Origin: Punctularia strigosozonata HHB-11173 SS5
Lineage: Eukaryota > Basidiomycota > Agaricomycetes > Corticiales > Punctulariaceae
Assembly: GCF_000264995.1 (NCBI RefSeq)
Contig: NW_006767433.1
Span: 2,648,046-2,712,045, forward strand
DNA length: 64,000 bases
Direction: 5' to 3'
The notes beneath the pieces were generated by a model. That model did not search any database. It had not been told where the DNA came from and saw nothing but the letters and a program-made list of their open reading frames with translations. Below are positions 11,455 through 25,075 of the stretch, in pieces. A program made the position numbers and the translations under genes. Within the stretch, counting starts at the first letter, position 1, and the number at the start of each line of letters is the position of its first letter.

Positions 11455-12964
11455 TTACATCAATGACTCAAGCTCGAAGAGATCTACCGTGTTGTTCCAC
11501 GCAGTTTCAACAAAGTTCTCAAATGATTGCTCCGCGCGTGCTTGACAAATAACCCAAGCGACGGCGCCGATGACGTTCGGCTCGTTGCGTCCTTTCACGG
11601 CTTTACCGGGTACGAATCTTTCAGGCTTGACGGATGGTGACATGTAGAGGTATTGCAGTTCAGCTGGAATACTAGCAAGATATTTCTGACTTGCGTGTGT
11701 TGATGTTAAAGAACACCACGGAGCATCTACCGCCGCGGTTGCATTTCACGGTGAATATCGCGACGATGAATATGACTCACCGGTCTCAAGTAGGATGCGA
11801 GATGTTGGGACGGATTTCACCGTTGCCACGTTCTCCTCGGTCTTAAGGCTGCACCCGTTGAAGCTGCAGGAGGTACAGTGTATTGCTCTATGAAGTATAA
11901 GATGGCGTACCCTATGTGAAAACCCATGTCTACCTGTAGAACAGTGCATAAACAGCGGGTGTATATGGATTCGGATCGTTCCCACCAGTTCTGCAGCCTC
12001 TGCGGCTGTCCCAGTGAAACTGTGTACGACACCCCCTTTCGCACCGACACTCCTCCCACCGTTGATCCCGAAGCCCTCTTCGCGGAGAATTTGGACGAAA
12101 TCGGCATGCGCAGCGCGAGAATGCAAGAACAAAGGTAGACCATGTTTTTTTGCTAGCCAGAGCTGGGAACCTGAAGGCGTGGAGTTGAAGGTTTGATCTA
12201 GCCTATAGCAACTCAACGCAGACGGTGTACGGCTTACGGAAATGGCGTCGCTGGACTTCCTCGGGTGCAAAATGCAACCGATCGTAATCTATGAAAACGA
12301 TCAATGGCTATTTTCCGTGGACCAGATCTGCTCACCTAGACCGCATTCGCCAATCGCAACTACCCGCTTCTTCCCCTTTGTATCCTCCTCTAATATGGCT
12401 TCCAGCGCCTGAAGATATGCCGCAGGACCGCCACCATACTGATCGAATTCTCGAGATCGAGTAGGGTGGCATCCAACCGTCGCGAATAGCTCTGTCTGAT
12501 GTGCTCAATGCACTGCACCGAAAGGTTTAATGCAGATCGACCTTGTTCTTCGGCCAAGGCGAGCGCATGACGAGACTCGTTTAGGCTTCCACCAGTAATG
12601 ATCATGGACTCGACCCCCGCTTTCCGAGACCTCTCAAGGACTGCTTCGAGATCGTCTAACAAGCAGCATGTGCTCTAACGAATATGCTCCCAGTGATGAT
12701 ACATATACCATACCGTCGTGTTTCCTTCTTCCGTGATATAGCCCGCGAAAGACGGGGTCCGTCAAGTTCACTGTGCATTATGCTATGAGTACGAAGCAAC
12801 AGTAGTGACATGTCTCATATAGGAGGATTTACCACCGATGTCTGGTGATCGGGGGTTGGCTCATGGTTTGAACAAGTCAATAAATGATAGGTTCTTGCGC
12901 ATGACTTGCCAATAAATCTGTGCTTGAAGCGACCACTGTCGGCATGAACTGGAGGGGACGACAT
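11455..12964 (-). CDS. TatD family metal-dependent DNase
   Basis: TatD proteins are TIM-barrel metallo-nucleases linked to DNA repair and fragmentation. Exons (minus): 12964..12910, 12841..12833, 12770..12714, 12655..12542, 12491..12336, 12288..12238, 12170..11986, 11933..11911, 11863..11781, 11726..11455, giving 334 residues, close to the usual size of 290-330. Motifs run in the expected order: [59 protein letters not shown] and ILLETDAPW. Metal ligands are carried by these His, Glu and Asp residues. The first intron has a GC donor (12909) and exon 2 is only 9 nt. The gene ends 85 bp beyond the UBE2O stop (convergent) and starts 247 bp from the thiolase gene (divergent). Confidence 0.93.
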
Positions 12965-13211
12965 CAGAAATGACTGGCGACCTCTCGGAGTATGGTTGCT
13001 TTTTGTCGCTCGTAAGAGGACAGAGGGCTTTAACATCAACCTTCGGAAGCTTGCCAGTGGGTTGCCGGAGCCCATGGTCACACGGCGAGTTACCCCATAC
13101 CGGCAATCGTCTGTGCCGGTCCGCGAAGGGGTTGAGGGACCTGCGGTCAGCCACCCTGTTCTTGCAGTGAACGTCCACCACCACCATCTACCCCCAACAG
13201 GAACGTCTGGC
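12965..13211. promoter_or_regulatory. Divergent promoter between TatD and thiolase genes
   Basis: This stretch of 247 bp separates two divergent start codons. It must hold both 5' UTRs and promoters. I recognise no specific operator in it. Confidence 0.5.
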
Positions 13212-15149
<1,938 letters not shown>

Positions 15150-15531
15150 GTTATCATCAACGGATGCCGAGCGCGGTGGTGCTCAGCTGTAGGAAGAGAA
15201 CGTACACACGTAGCGAGGCCTGTGTTGGATTGTGTTGGGATGCGTCCTACTTAGTAGCATTCCAGTGTGATCCAGAAGTGAGAGCAAATGGCCGGAAGGT
15301 GTGCTAAAATGGGGGCCGAGACGTTGCCGTGTCCGAAACAAGGACGGGAGATCAATCTGGGGCTGCAAGTGTTCGGCGTGTCACAGGCGGTCTCAGTCCG
15401 CCCACAAGTGCCGCAGCCTCTTCACCTTCTTCCTCCTCGACCCCCCGACCCTCTCCCCGCTACATATACCGCCCATCTCGGATCTCGACTCTCCTTTCGC
15501 TCCTTAACTTCTCACACGGCCACGCAGTGCC
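15150..15531 (+). promoter_or_regulatory. Upstream region of the heparinase-like gene
   Basis: This 382-bp intergenic stretch becomes strongly C/T-rich from about 15410, as is common near fungal transcription starts. It has a TATA-like ACATATAC at about 15463, some 70 bp before the ATG at 15532. No gene is seen. Confidence 0.4.
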
Positions 15532-18040
15532 ATGGCTAATTACGACCCCCTCCAAGAGGGGTCCCAGCTCAACCTCCATCACAATTCCCCCTACGGCTCC
15601 GGCGATCCCTACTACCACCAGTCGACGGGCTATATCACCCCGATGCCCGCCAAAAAACGCCTTAGTCCCTGGATCAAATTTGGTGTCCCGGTCGCCATCC
15701 TCGTGATCATCGGTGTTGTTGTTGGGGTCGTCGTCGGCACCCGTCACAACTCCAGCAGCACCAGTTCCGCGTCTTCCTCTGGTGGCAGCAGCCCCGCCGC
15801 CGCTAGCTCCGCTGTCAGCGCGAAGAATGCGATCGGTATCTTCGCTACGGCGACGGACAGCTACTACGAGATGCCATTATACCCTTCGACGGTGAGACCC
15901 CTTTCAACTGCTGTATCATTCGGAAACCAATGGTGTCTGCCTGCAGACCAATTCTGCTGCGTTTACGAGTCCGACCTTCATCTCCGGCTCGTCCGTCTCG
16001 TGGCCGTCCGACCCCTTCCAACCCGCCGACCCTCAGCCTACGGTGGTGCGTACGGACCGACCGCGCCTCATTGCTCCGGCGTACAAGTGGCAGGCGTTAC
16101 CCGATCTCATTGCGAATGACGTTTACATGTCGTACTGGAATGAGTCCATCTTCAACAATGCTACACAGTACTACTCGCTTGCGCCCGTCGTCTACCATAT
16201 GGACGGCGACAGCGGCATCCTCGATAACTCGCGCGAGATCAAGATGCGCATCAAGGCCTTTGCGTATGCGTACCGTATGAGCAATGACACGAAGTGGGTG
16301 GATAGGGCGTGGTCCGAAATCCAGGTATGCCAACTGGCTCCGCCCCGTGGTTGTCAGATTTTGATTCGACCCGGAATAGAACGCAGCAGGCAACGGTACA
16401 ACGTCCTTCGGTCCAGACGATGACAAATGGAACTCGGCACACTTTCTTGACACCGCAGAGATGACTGCCGCATTCGCGATTGCGTACGATTGGTTGTACG
16501 ACATGTGGACCCCCGATCAGAGGAGCCAGATCATGTTCACCATGATCAAGTACGGCCTTAGCTTTGGCCAGACCGCGTTCACCGATCTGGCCATCGGCTG
16601 GTGGTCGAACAATGTCACCGGAAACTGGAATTGTGTTTGCAATGACGGCCTCACGTTGGGTGCTTTGGCCATCTTGGGCGACGATACCACGGGTATAGCC
16701 GACTCTATCCTTGGCCTCACCGTTCCCAATGCCAAGGCAAACTGCGCATTCGGACCTTCGACCGACGGTACCTGGTCGGAAACCGCCAACTACTGGTACT
16801 TCGGCACCACCGGACACGCCGAAATGGCGTCCGCACTCATGACCGCGACCGGTTCCGACCATGGCCTGCTCGACACGAACACCAATTACCACCTGACGGC
16901 GCTGTACCACATGTACTCGATGGGCGCCACCTCGCTCTTCGACTGGGGAGATCACGGACCGAACAAGTTCTCTTCGACCGCCAACTCTATGATGTTCTAC
17001 TCGATGGTATACAACACTCCGATGTATGCGCTCTTCCAGCGTGACCAGCATGATGCCGCGGAGCCTTGGAGCATGTTCTGGTATGACCCGACGGTCTCCG
17101 GCGCGTTCTGGGACGGCTTGGCGCTGGACCACTTCTTTGACGACGAATTGACACAATGGGGTTCCATGCGCAGCAGTTGGACGGACATCAACGCGCTGTA
17201 CGTCGGCATGAAAGCTGGGAAGAATCAGGGACACCAGACGCACAATGATCTCGACGCTGGTGATTTTGTGCTGGACGCGATGGGATACCGGTTTGCGGGA
17301 GAATACGGCTCGGCCGATTACCTGTCGCTCGACTACTTCAGCAACGATACGCAGGACAGTGTCCGCTGGCTGTACTACCGCAAGCGGACCGAAGGCCAGA
17401 ACGCTATCATAGTGGATGCGCAGAACCAGAACGTGGCTGCTGCGCCCAGCATAAAGCACGACACTTCCGGAACCCAGCAGGGCTCTAGCACGGTGTTTGA
17501 TGTACCCGGCGATTCCACTGCGTACTTCGTCGCGGATCTCACCAGCGCATACTTCAACGTGTACGTTGCCTAGTGATAGGAAAGATTTTTGGAGGCTGAT
17601 GGGGTCACAGGTCATCGTACCAACGCGGCATCCGCATGATCAACGGGCGGAAGCAAGTGCTGCTCCAGGACGACATCACCGCGTCTGCGCCGATCATGTG
17701 GCGGTTGCAGACAAACGCGACGGTGTCGGTAGATTCTTCGGGGACGTCGGCGACGCTCACGATCGAGGGCAAGGTGGTGAAGATGGAGATCTTGAACGCA
17801 CCTTCGGGCGCGACGATCACGACTGGAGACGCTGTTCGTCTCGCGAGCGACCCCCCTCTCCCTGCCGGCCAGAGTGATCAGCCGAACCCTGGCGTGACGG
17901 TGGTGTCGATCAGCCTGGACGCGGGCACGTACAGCCTGCAGGTCCTGTTCAGCCCGCAGTGGGACGGCATGTCGGCGAGCGACTTCAAGACGCCGCCGGC
18001 CGTCTCCCTGGACAACTGGTCGCTGACGAGCCACGACTGA
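15532..18040 (+). CDS. Membrane-anchored heparinase II/III-like protein
   Basis: Exons 15532..15891, 15947..16324, 16380..17560 and 17611..18040 give about 782 residues. A cytosolic N-terminus (1-45) precedes one hydrophobic segment (about 50-69), so it is predicted to be a type II (signal-anchor) protein with the catalytic part outside or in the secretory lumen. A Ser/Ala-rich linker follows. The helical, heparinase/alginate-lyase-like half contains RPRLIAPAYKW, WLYDMW, NWNCVCNDGLTLGAL and WSETANYWYFG; the beta-sheet half contains HNDLDAGDFVLDAMGYRF, where polysaccharide lyases of this fold keep their catalytic His/Asn/Tyr set. The substrate cannot be told from sequence; uronan or wall glycan cleavage is possible. 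A long open frame on the opposite strand is an antisense shadow. Confidence 0.78.
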
Positions 18041-18624
18041 ACGCTTACTACTACTATTACTACTCGTTCTCGTTATCGACTTTCTTCTCGCCGTAGCTGT
18101 GCTGCTCATGGACAGATTTCTATACCGCGTAGTCAGGACGTCTTGTGATGTACACAGGGTCTATATGCTAATCGATGATGTGGATTGACGGGACGTGGTT
18201 GGGAGTGATTGGGGGCGTGATGGGGAGGGGAGACAGGGGCATTGCCATAGGGGTGGAGCCTGTTGACAAGGCTACGGCGTTCGTCGTTCGACCGCTGTTT
18301 CTCGCCCCGCCCGCACTCGTTTACGGCGCCCCCGCACGGATCTCGCTCTTTCTGTACATTCGAACCAACCTGCCGCCAGCCTACGGCGAAGAGCAACCAG
18401 TCAAGCCCGCTCATCGTATGTCTCCTCCCTCCGCCGTGCTCGACCGTCGTTGACCGTCGGCCATCCATCATTTGTTTCCAACCGTCAACTCGGCGCTCTC
18501 CGACTCGTCTCGTTTTGCCTTTTGATTTCCACCCCGTCCGCCATTTCCACCCTTGGCCCTGCCGTGCAGAGTCCACAGCCGGTTGCTCGTCCCTTCGACC
18601 CCACGTACACTACATCCACCAAAC
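18041..18624. other. Intergenic region, no gene seen
   Basis: This holds the 3' UTR of the heparinase-like gene (with a short CTACTATTACTACT run) and the promoter of the next gene. Pyrimidine-rich blocks lie between about 18260 and 18600. No open frame here has coding character. Confidence 0.5.
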
Positions 18625-19866
18625 ATGATCGCCCTCAAGCCCCGAAAGCTTACCCTCACGCTCGTTACCTATGTCGCGCTCGCTTTGCTCGTGGCCGGCG
18701 TTGCCGACGCCCACGCCGCGCAGGACCTGAACCGTCGCGACCACACCCAACTCAACCGCATGCTGAAGAAGCGCGCCCCCGCCCCCCAGGATGGCGCCGT
18801 CATCGGTGCCGGGTCAGACCCTGTTAGCATTACCAGCACTGGAACCAGCGCTGCGACCTCTGTCACCTCGGCCGCGACGTCCAACACAGTCGCGATCACC
18901 AGCAGTGCAACGACGACCACCAGTTCGGGCACCTCGACCCTGACTTCGGCTACTGCCACATCCTCTTCTGTGCGTTCAATTCCCCGTGACCTATCGCGAT
19001 CACCGTCTGACCGGCTTGAGTAGGCGGTCACCTCTTCCACGCCTACCACTTCCAGCAGCTCCAGCTCCTCGACCTCGTCGAGCAGCTCGTCCACGTCCTC
19101 CAGCGTGTCTTCCACCTCGTCTTCGACGACCAGCAGCTCGAGCACGACTACCATCACGACCACCCCTGCGTCCCAGACGTCCCAGACGCTCAACCTTCAG
19201 GGTATCACCTCTGCCGCTGACAGCGATGCCACCACCCAGCACTCCGTCGCACATATCACGCTCACCAGCACCAGCACCGCCGCTTCCAACTCGGCCACCT
19301 CGAACAACGACAGTTCGGGCGCGACTTCCACCGGCAAGGTTGCGAAGACCACGATCACTATCCTCATCGCCATCGCGGCCAGCGTCGGTGGTCTCGCCAT
19401 CATCTGGACCATCATTCGCAAGTGGAAGTTCAAGCCGTCGTCCTCCTTCGAGGACCGCATGGCGCCCATCGACTGGAACCCGGCGGAGAAGGACACCGGC
19501 TTGGATATCCCCGGCACTCACCGCCGGGCGAACTCGAGCGCTTCTTCGTTCCACTCGGGTTCCGGTCACGAGGAAAACGTCGCCGGCCGTGGCATGGGTG
19601 GTGGATACGGCGCTGGCTCGAACGACGGCCACAACATCGTCCCGGAGCACGACTTCACCGCTGGTCCCGCGCACCTCGCCCCCGTTGGCGGCTACGCGGA
19701 CCTTGCGCGTGGCCCCAGCCCTCAACCGTACGACTATGCGCGTGGCCCCAGCCCCCAGCCGCAGATGCAGGAGGCTGGACACAACTACGACTACGGCATG
19801 CCCATCCATCACCAGGGTGCTGCGCCCGCGCAGAACATGTACGACCCGAACGCCATCCGGTATTAA
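18625..19866 (+). CDS. Ser/Thr-rich single-pass membrane protein, wall-sensor-like
   Basis: Two exons, 18625..18969 and 19024..19866, with a 54-nt phase-0 intron, give 395 residues. The layout is signal peptide (about 1-30, ending near DAHA), a long Ser/Thr-rich ectodomain likely heavily O-mannosylated, one transmembrane segment (about ITILIAIAASVGGLAIIWTI), a basic stop-transfer (RKWKFK) and a cytosolic tail rich in Gly, Pro, His and Tyr with two copies of ARGPSPQP. This is the architecture of Mid2/Wsc-type wall-integrity sensors and of other fungal mucin-like proteins. No WSC cysteine module is present, so only the general class is supported. Confidence 0.75.
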
Positions 19867-20560
19867 TAGGCGGGGCTCACTCTAAACCGTGATCACCTGG
19901 CGGAAAGAAGGATGGACTTCGGCTCCGCTTCATCTATCTTTATGCACTCGGTCCCACTTGAAGTGTGCGCCTTTGGCTCTCGGTTCTTGTCTTCTTTGTT
20001 CTTATGGTTTTGTACATGCCGAATATATACGCTGGACGATTCACCATCATACTGTCTGCGCTCTCGACCCCTGTGTCGGCTTGGTTCGCTATTCTCGTTT
20101 CGATATACCCCTATTTTTATGTGCCTTAGCGCGTAATCTCGATGCGTTCACATCTTGATTGTGTCAACGGCCTTCTTCAGCTTCGTATTGCGGTTATCAA
20201 GGTCGTTGGCAACGTTCTGCAGGTGAGTGCAAGCAAGGTCGCAAGTGCACGGCGAGCTTGGGATGCGAACCTCGAAATGGCTGGACAGAGGCAACTTGCG
20301 AAACGGTGCGCGATATCCTCCTGCTGAGATCACTCGGACGATCCTAGCGTAGCACGACGATTCTATTGCATCCACAATCGCGACATCCTATCGGAGAAGC
20401 GGGAATACAAAGCCATGACAAGGTAAAGATAAGGCGGCAAGCTGCACAACAACATCATAGAATGGATGCTATGAACAAATAACAGGTAATAAAATAGCAG
20501 TCACAGACCGTCCAATACGAACAAATGAGCGTGATTGATCTTTCGAAGGAGGCACGTTCT
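19867..20560. other. Convergent 3' region with one weak small-gene candidate
   Basis: This separates the 3' ends of the sensor-like gene (plus) and KRE6-A (minus). On the minus strand, a short frame ends at 20148 with a charged, coiled-coil-like tail (LDNRNTKLKKAVDTIKM). It is preceded by an acceptor with a good branch signal (CTCACCTGCAG) and a possible 54-nt in-frame intron. I could not trace a start or a family, so it is not called as a gene. Confidence 0.3.
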
Positions 20561-23188
20561 TCAGCACTGATCAATAAGACGGTTCTTGGGGAATGGCTGC
20601 CCGAAATCGTCCCTCCAGGTAGTTAAGTTGGGGTTTGTGTACGCCTCGATGTACCTATCACGAACTTAGCGACCGCAAACCACGAGTCGCTACACAGGAC
20701 GCACTGTTCGATGTATGCCGCAGTCGGGAAATCCGGAGGGTCGCAACCAATGTTAGTACTTCCTTGCGGCTGGTACACGCGTATGTAATCAATCTTCATG
20801 GTGGTCGGGAACGTCAGGTGAGCCAAGTCAACGGTGCCGAAGTTAGTCGACATCCCCAAGTTGGCAATGATGTACTACGGGCGGCGTTTAGACTAAAGTA
20901 GCTGCGGGCACGGAAAGTTCCTCACCATAGGCTCCTGCGGCACAGGTCGCGCACTGATCTCCACTGCGGTATCCGCCGCCATACCACCCTGCATGAGCGT
21001 CCAGGACACTTTGTTATCGGCGATCCAGGAAATGTAAGCGCCGTCAAATCCGGGTTTATACTCGAAGCCATAGACCGAGAAACAGTCCTGTTCCAACTCG
21101 TAACAGCCTTGGTCTGGGATGGCAATCAACAACACGGGGTGCCACGCTAGCCACTGTGAAACGCACCGGTCGCAGTGACGACGGAAGTGGCCTGTTGAAA
21201 CACGCCTCCGATGTAGCTGTTCAGCTCGGAACTCGACGCATTGGGAATAATCAAATTGTCACTTGTGTTGAACCATATGTACCCAGCGTTGAAGGGCTGA
21301 AGTCGAGTCGATGAGTGATCTAGTAACGGCAAGGAGAACACCGTACCGCCCATTGTCCTGACTGCGAGACTTGTCCCGTCCGCGGATCTCCTGTTATCTG
21401 GGAGAGAAGTTAGCCGCGCCAGCAATCTGAGAAAAGACATGTTTACCTGTGCCTCGAAGATATCAATTTCGGGCGCCGATCTACCGACGTATGTGCCATC
21501 GGAATGAACAGGACCAGGGTGGGATTCGCCTTGACAGGTGCACCGAGACAACTTCTGGCCAGGAAGGAAAGACAAGACACCGTTTTCGCTCTTGTCGCCA
21601 TTCACAGTGGCTGCTAGGGGAAGGCCGTTCTGAGTTTGGTTGGGAAGGGTGCCGACATCGCAAGCGTCATATGTGTACGGCCACTACGCGTGTGTGGTCA
21701 GCGATAAGAATCGCAATACCGGACGGATCTCACCATGCCCTCCAAACTAGCCCCGTAGCCCGCGCGACCCAGGTTTCCCATCGCCCAAACTGCCGGCCAA
21801 AGACCGACGATATTGTTGGCCCCTGGTAACGAAACAGCAGTTTCTATGAGGCCTCCGGTGAAGCAAAATTTGTTCCAGGTGGTCATCATTCCGCCCTGAT
21901 AATCTAGTCCATGGGTCTCCTTCTGCGACAAGCTGACAATCATGCTATGTGAGCCTTTTCCACCAAAGTGACTGAAGGGAGACTAACGTGATGTGCAAAT
22001 AACCGTCCTTCGTAGTGATGGACGCCGGATCATACCACTCCATGTTGTTTGTCTGCGAAGGGGGATATCAGAGACGCAGGCATATTCACCGCATGAAAAG
22101 ACACGGACCTGCCAGTAATGAAGGTCGACCGCCTCCCAGTACGGATCATCGCCTGAATTCATCAGTCGCGTTCTCTTCGAATAACGGAGTGTATGTGCTC
22201 ACCTGGGTAGAACGTTCGCCCGTCCGTGTTGAACTCGTCGCTGAAGACGAGCTGAAAAGTAGATTGATCGGTGAAGCCTGGCTTGGTGTATACTTCCTTC
22301 GGTGTATCGAGGTCAATGAGACCCCAATTCCCGGGCATTGAGGGCACCTGATAGCACAATGAGCACTTGCGTTTACAATAGGGTATGATGGTGAGCACAC
22401 CTGTCCAGATGCGTTGGTCCCACCGAAGTTAAATCCACCGAATGTAGAAAGAGGATGTTTCGTGAAGTACGTAATCAAGGGGTATCCAGCACTGCATCGG
22501 CGTATGAGAATAGGTACTCGCGCGAGACGGAGGGAGGAAAGCGTACAAAAGAGTGACCAAACCAACAATCAGGATGAGCAGGCAGCCCAAGTTCGTGAAG
22601 CCTCGGTAAGTGAAGACAGTACCACCCTGATCGCTCTTGCGGTCCCGACGGGGGTCAGGGTTGTGCAGGTAGTCGTCAGGCTCCGGCTGGCTCATAGAAA
22701 GGCTCGCGCCCCACTGCACAGGATCCGCAGAGAGGGAGAACTGACAATGAGAAGGTTAGTTCTCAACCGGCGTGCACACGCCAAACATGCCGACGAACCT
22801 TGTCTGATAAGGAGGGGGCAATAGACGCGGTCTTGCCTTCCTTGGTGACAGTGTAAGGAGTGTCATTCTGTTTGAGATTGGGGGTCAATGGAGCTCGATT
22901 GTGAGATGGAGGACGTACCAGAGAGCTGTTGCTCTTCATGTTCCGTAACTGCGGGGGTTCACTTGCAAATGTGGCCTGCACGCCTCGCTGTGCGCCAGCC
23001 TGGGCACCAGGGGGTAGAAGATTGGTTGTGGAGGGAGTCTGGCTCGCGTTGCCGTAGGGCCTGGCCCCAAGGGACGCCGTGGAGAAATTGGCGGAGGGGT
23101 ACTGGTTTGGCTTCTGTACATAGCCAGCGGGTGTCGGGCCTTGATTGGAAGAGTTGTTGGCGGTGAACGGGTAAGGACTGCGGGACAT
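20561..23188 (-). CDS. KRE6: KRE6/SKN1 beta-1,6-glucan synthesis protein, copy A
   Basis: Kre6/Skn1 proteins are type II membrane GH16-related proteins needed for beta-1,6-glucan in the wall, acting in the secretory pathway. Exons (minus): 23188..22799, 22740..22547, 22491..22401, 22347..22203, 22152..22109, 22052..21988, 21944..21734, 21683..21447, 21397..21347, 21296..21167, 21113..20926, 20874..20705, 20654..20561, giving 669 residues. A Ser/Pro/Asn-rich cytosolic N-terminus (about 1-175) precedes a transmembrane segment (about 180-196). The lumenal domain has FSDEFNTDGRTFYPG, GRAGYGASLEGM and the GH16 acid motif EIDIFEAQ. The start MSRSPYPFTANN is chosen over an upstream in-frame extension because it begins the conserved-type N-terminus. 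All introns are GT-AG. Confidence 0.93.
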
Positions 23189-23692
23189 AACGCCAGCTGG
23201 AGATGCCTGGGGCTCGCCTAGCTCGGGGTGGTCGTGATGTGTGGGGGGGAAACAAGGAATGAGTGGATCACGTGGAGCTGCATCTCTTCTGTTGTTCCCA
23301 TCGCAGTCGTTGCGCAGAGAGGGTGCCGGTGAGTATACGCAGATCCCGACCAGCTGTGGTATGTGCACCACAACGTTCAAGACGATGAGCAGAATGTGCG
23401 GGCGGGCAGCGCACTATTCGCGCTCGCTTAAGTATCCATCCGCTTACGGCACCCGGCCGAGGCGCCATCCATTTAGCCAATGCAGATCGCCCAAGAACGC
23501 CTGGCACTGTAACGGTACGCTATATCTGCACCAACGTTGCCATAATATCACTCCAGTATATATTCTGCGGCACGTTAATATCGAAGGGCAAAATATCATA
23601 TTTCAACAGCACAATGGCAAAACGTACTCTACATACCATACACAAGGACGCCGGCCTCGGTACATCACGCAGCTTCCCCTTCCAGAGATGGG
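23189..23692. other. Intergenic: KRE6-A promoter and SNAPc-like 3' region
   Basis: About 500 bp between two minus-strand genes. The half next to KRE6-A is GC-rich; the half next to the SNAPc gene is AT-rich. I see no gene or clear motif. Confidence 0.45.
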
Positions 23693-24963
23693 TCAACTTT
23701 CCGCTTCCTCCCCGCCGCCTTCCCAGGAATTGGGCTGCTCGTTTTCAACACGTCCAGCACCCTCGAGTAAACTCAGTAGCCCTCCTCTTGCGCTCAACGG
23801 GTTCTCGTTGATTTGACCACGTCGTCGGTACCCTACGACCACTCTTTCGACCCGTGCCAGCCCATCTTGATCTTCGATTTCTGGCCAGTTCTTGTTACCG
23901 TCAACCGTATGTTTGATCTTTTGTAAGCGGCTCAGTATGGCTTCGTTGGCGTTTTCGAGCGCGGCCGACGACCCATGGTCACTGAGCGAGTGCTCTTCCA
24001 GTACATCCAGCAGTGTTGACTTTCGTTGCCTATACAATTCTCGCGTGTTTCTTGGTCCATTACAGATCAAGACATGGGTCGTGCCTTCGTCCCCATGTGG
24101 CACTGGGTCGCTCGGTGTCGACGATCGTCCTTCTTCCAAGCGGTAGTTCAACTCGGTTTTCTCAAGCCATTTCCCAAGCCCGGAGGCCGCTTCTTTAGCC
24201 TTTCTGAGTTTCTCCCGTTTTGTCGGACGGCCCTTCCGTTTGGCTGTGGCAGAGACATCCGATGTAAACCCCGGCAATTCTGCTCCGAGAGCACTGCCGG
24301 GTCCCGAGGCATCGGGGACAAAAACCTCGCGAGGAAGATCGCGAGGGTTAAGGGCGCACAGATGAGATGCCGGTGTGATATGAAATATCCCAGCCTGCAG
24401 TAGTCTGTCGAGAACAAACACCGTATATGGGTGCAGGCGGACCAGCGGTTGTCCCTTCAATTGGGTGGGTAGGTCCAAGAGCGAGGCGTACACATCTATG
24501 CTTCCCAATTTAACTTTTAACTTAGGGATGTGGTACGCGCAGATTGACGACACTCACCCAGAGGTATGTTGATCCGGCTTACGGAATGCGCGGTCGGTGC
24601 CGATACAGATGGTTGAGTCCAGAAAAAGGTGTATATCGCCCAAAGCGCAAGCACTCGGGTCAAAGATGGCTCGGACTCAGAACATCGCTCCGAGAACAGA
24701 CGAAGGGTAGTGGCCAAGAATGTGTCTCTGGCACGGTATTCTAGTACCTTCAAGTGCAGCCAACACCAGCCCTCTTCTACCCATAGCTGCTTGAAAAGTG
24801 CGAATGGGCCTAGACCAGGAGAGGAAAGATACCGCGCAGAGAACAACCGGACGAGGCGTTCGATATCCTCTCGAATGGCGTGGACATACAGTGAGGACGT
24901 GAAGTAAGACGGTTGAAGGGCTATCTCTCCTCTACTTGCAGTCGTTGCCGGGGCCAAAGCCAT
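23693..24963 (-). CDS. SNAPc subunit 1 (SNAP43)-like protein
   Basis: Exons 24963..24558 and 24513..23693 (minus), with a 44-nt intron in phase 1, give 408 residues. Residues about 20-200 form a helical domain resembling the SNAP43 N-terminal region: FALFKQLWVEEGWCWLHL, a Leu/Trp-rich helix (LALWAIYTFFWTQ), then IDVYASLL and HPYTVFVLDRLLQAGIFHIT. SNAP43 is part of the complex that drives snRNA transcription by RNA polymerases II and III. A basic stretch (KRKGRPTKREKLRKAKE) looks like a nuclear localisation signal; the C-terminus is disordered. The start codon lies 112 bp from the divergent IMA1 gene. The family call is made from motif memory and needs a profile search. Confidence 0.55.
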
Positions 24964-25075
24964 TAGCCTCGTTGGCGAGCACGTGAGTGACGCGCGCACC
25001 TTGCACTGGCAATGTTGCGGTCAAACTGACGACTCACTCTGCCTCATTGCGGTCCTGTGCAACGCCCAACCTCCT

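Noticed and set aside
16251-17615. 454-residue open frame on the minus strand
   Set aside because: It is antisense to the heparinase-like gene, has no family motif, and arises from the GC-rich codon pattern of that gene.
19000-19812. 270-residue minus-strand frame and a 299-residue plus-strand frame over the sensor-like gene
   Set aside because: Both are Arg/Ala/Pro-rich shadows of a Ser/Thr-rich coding sequence in other frames.
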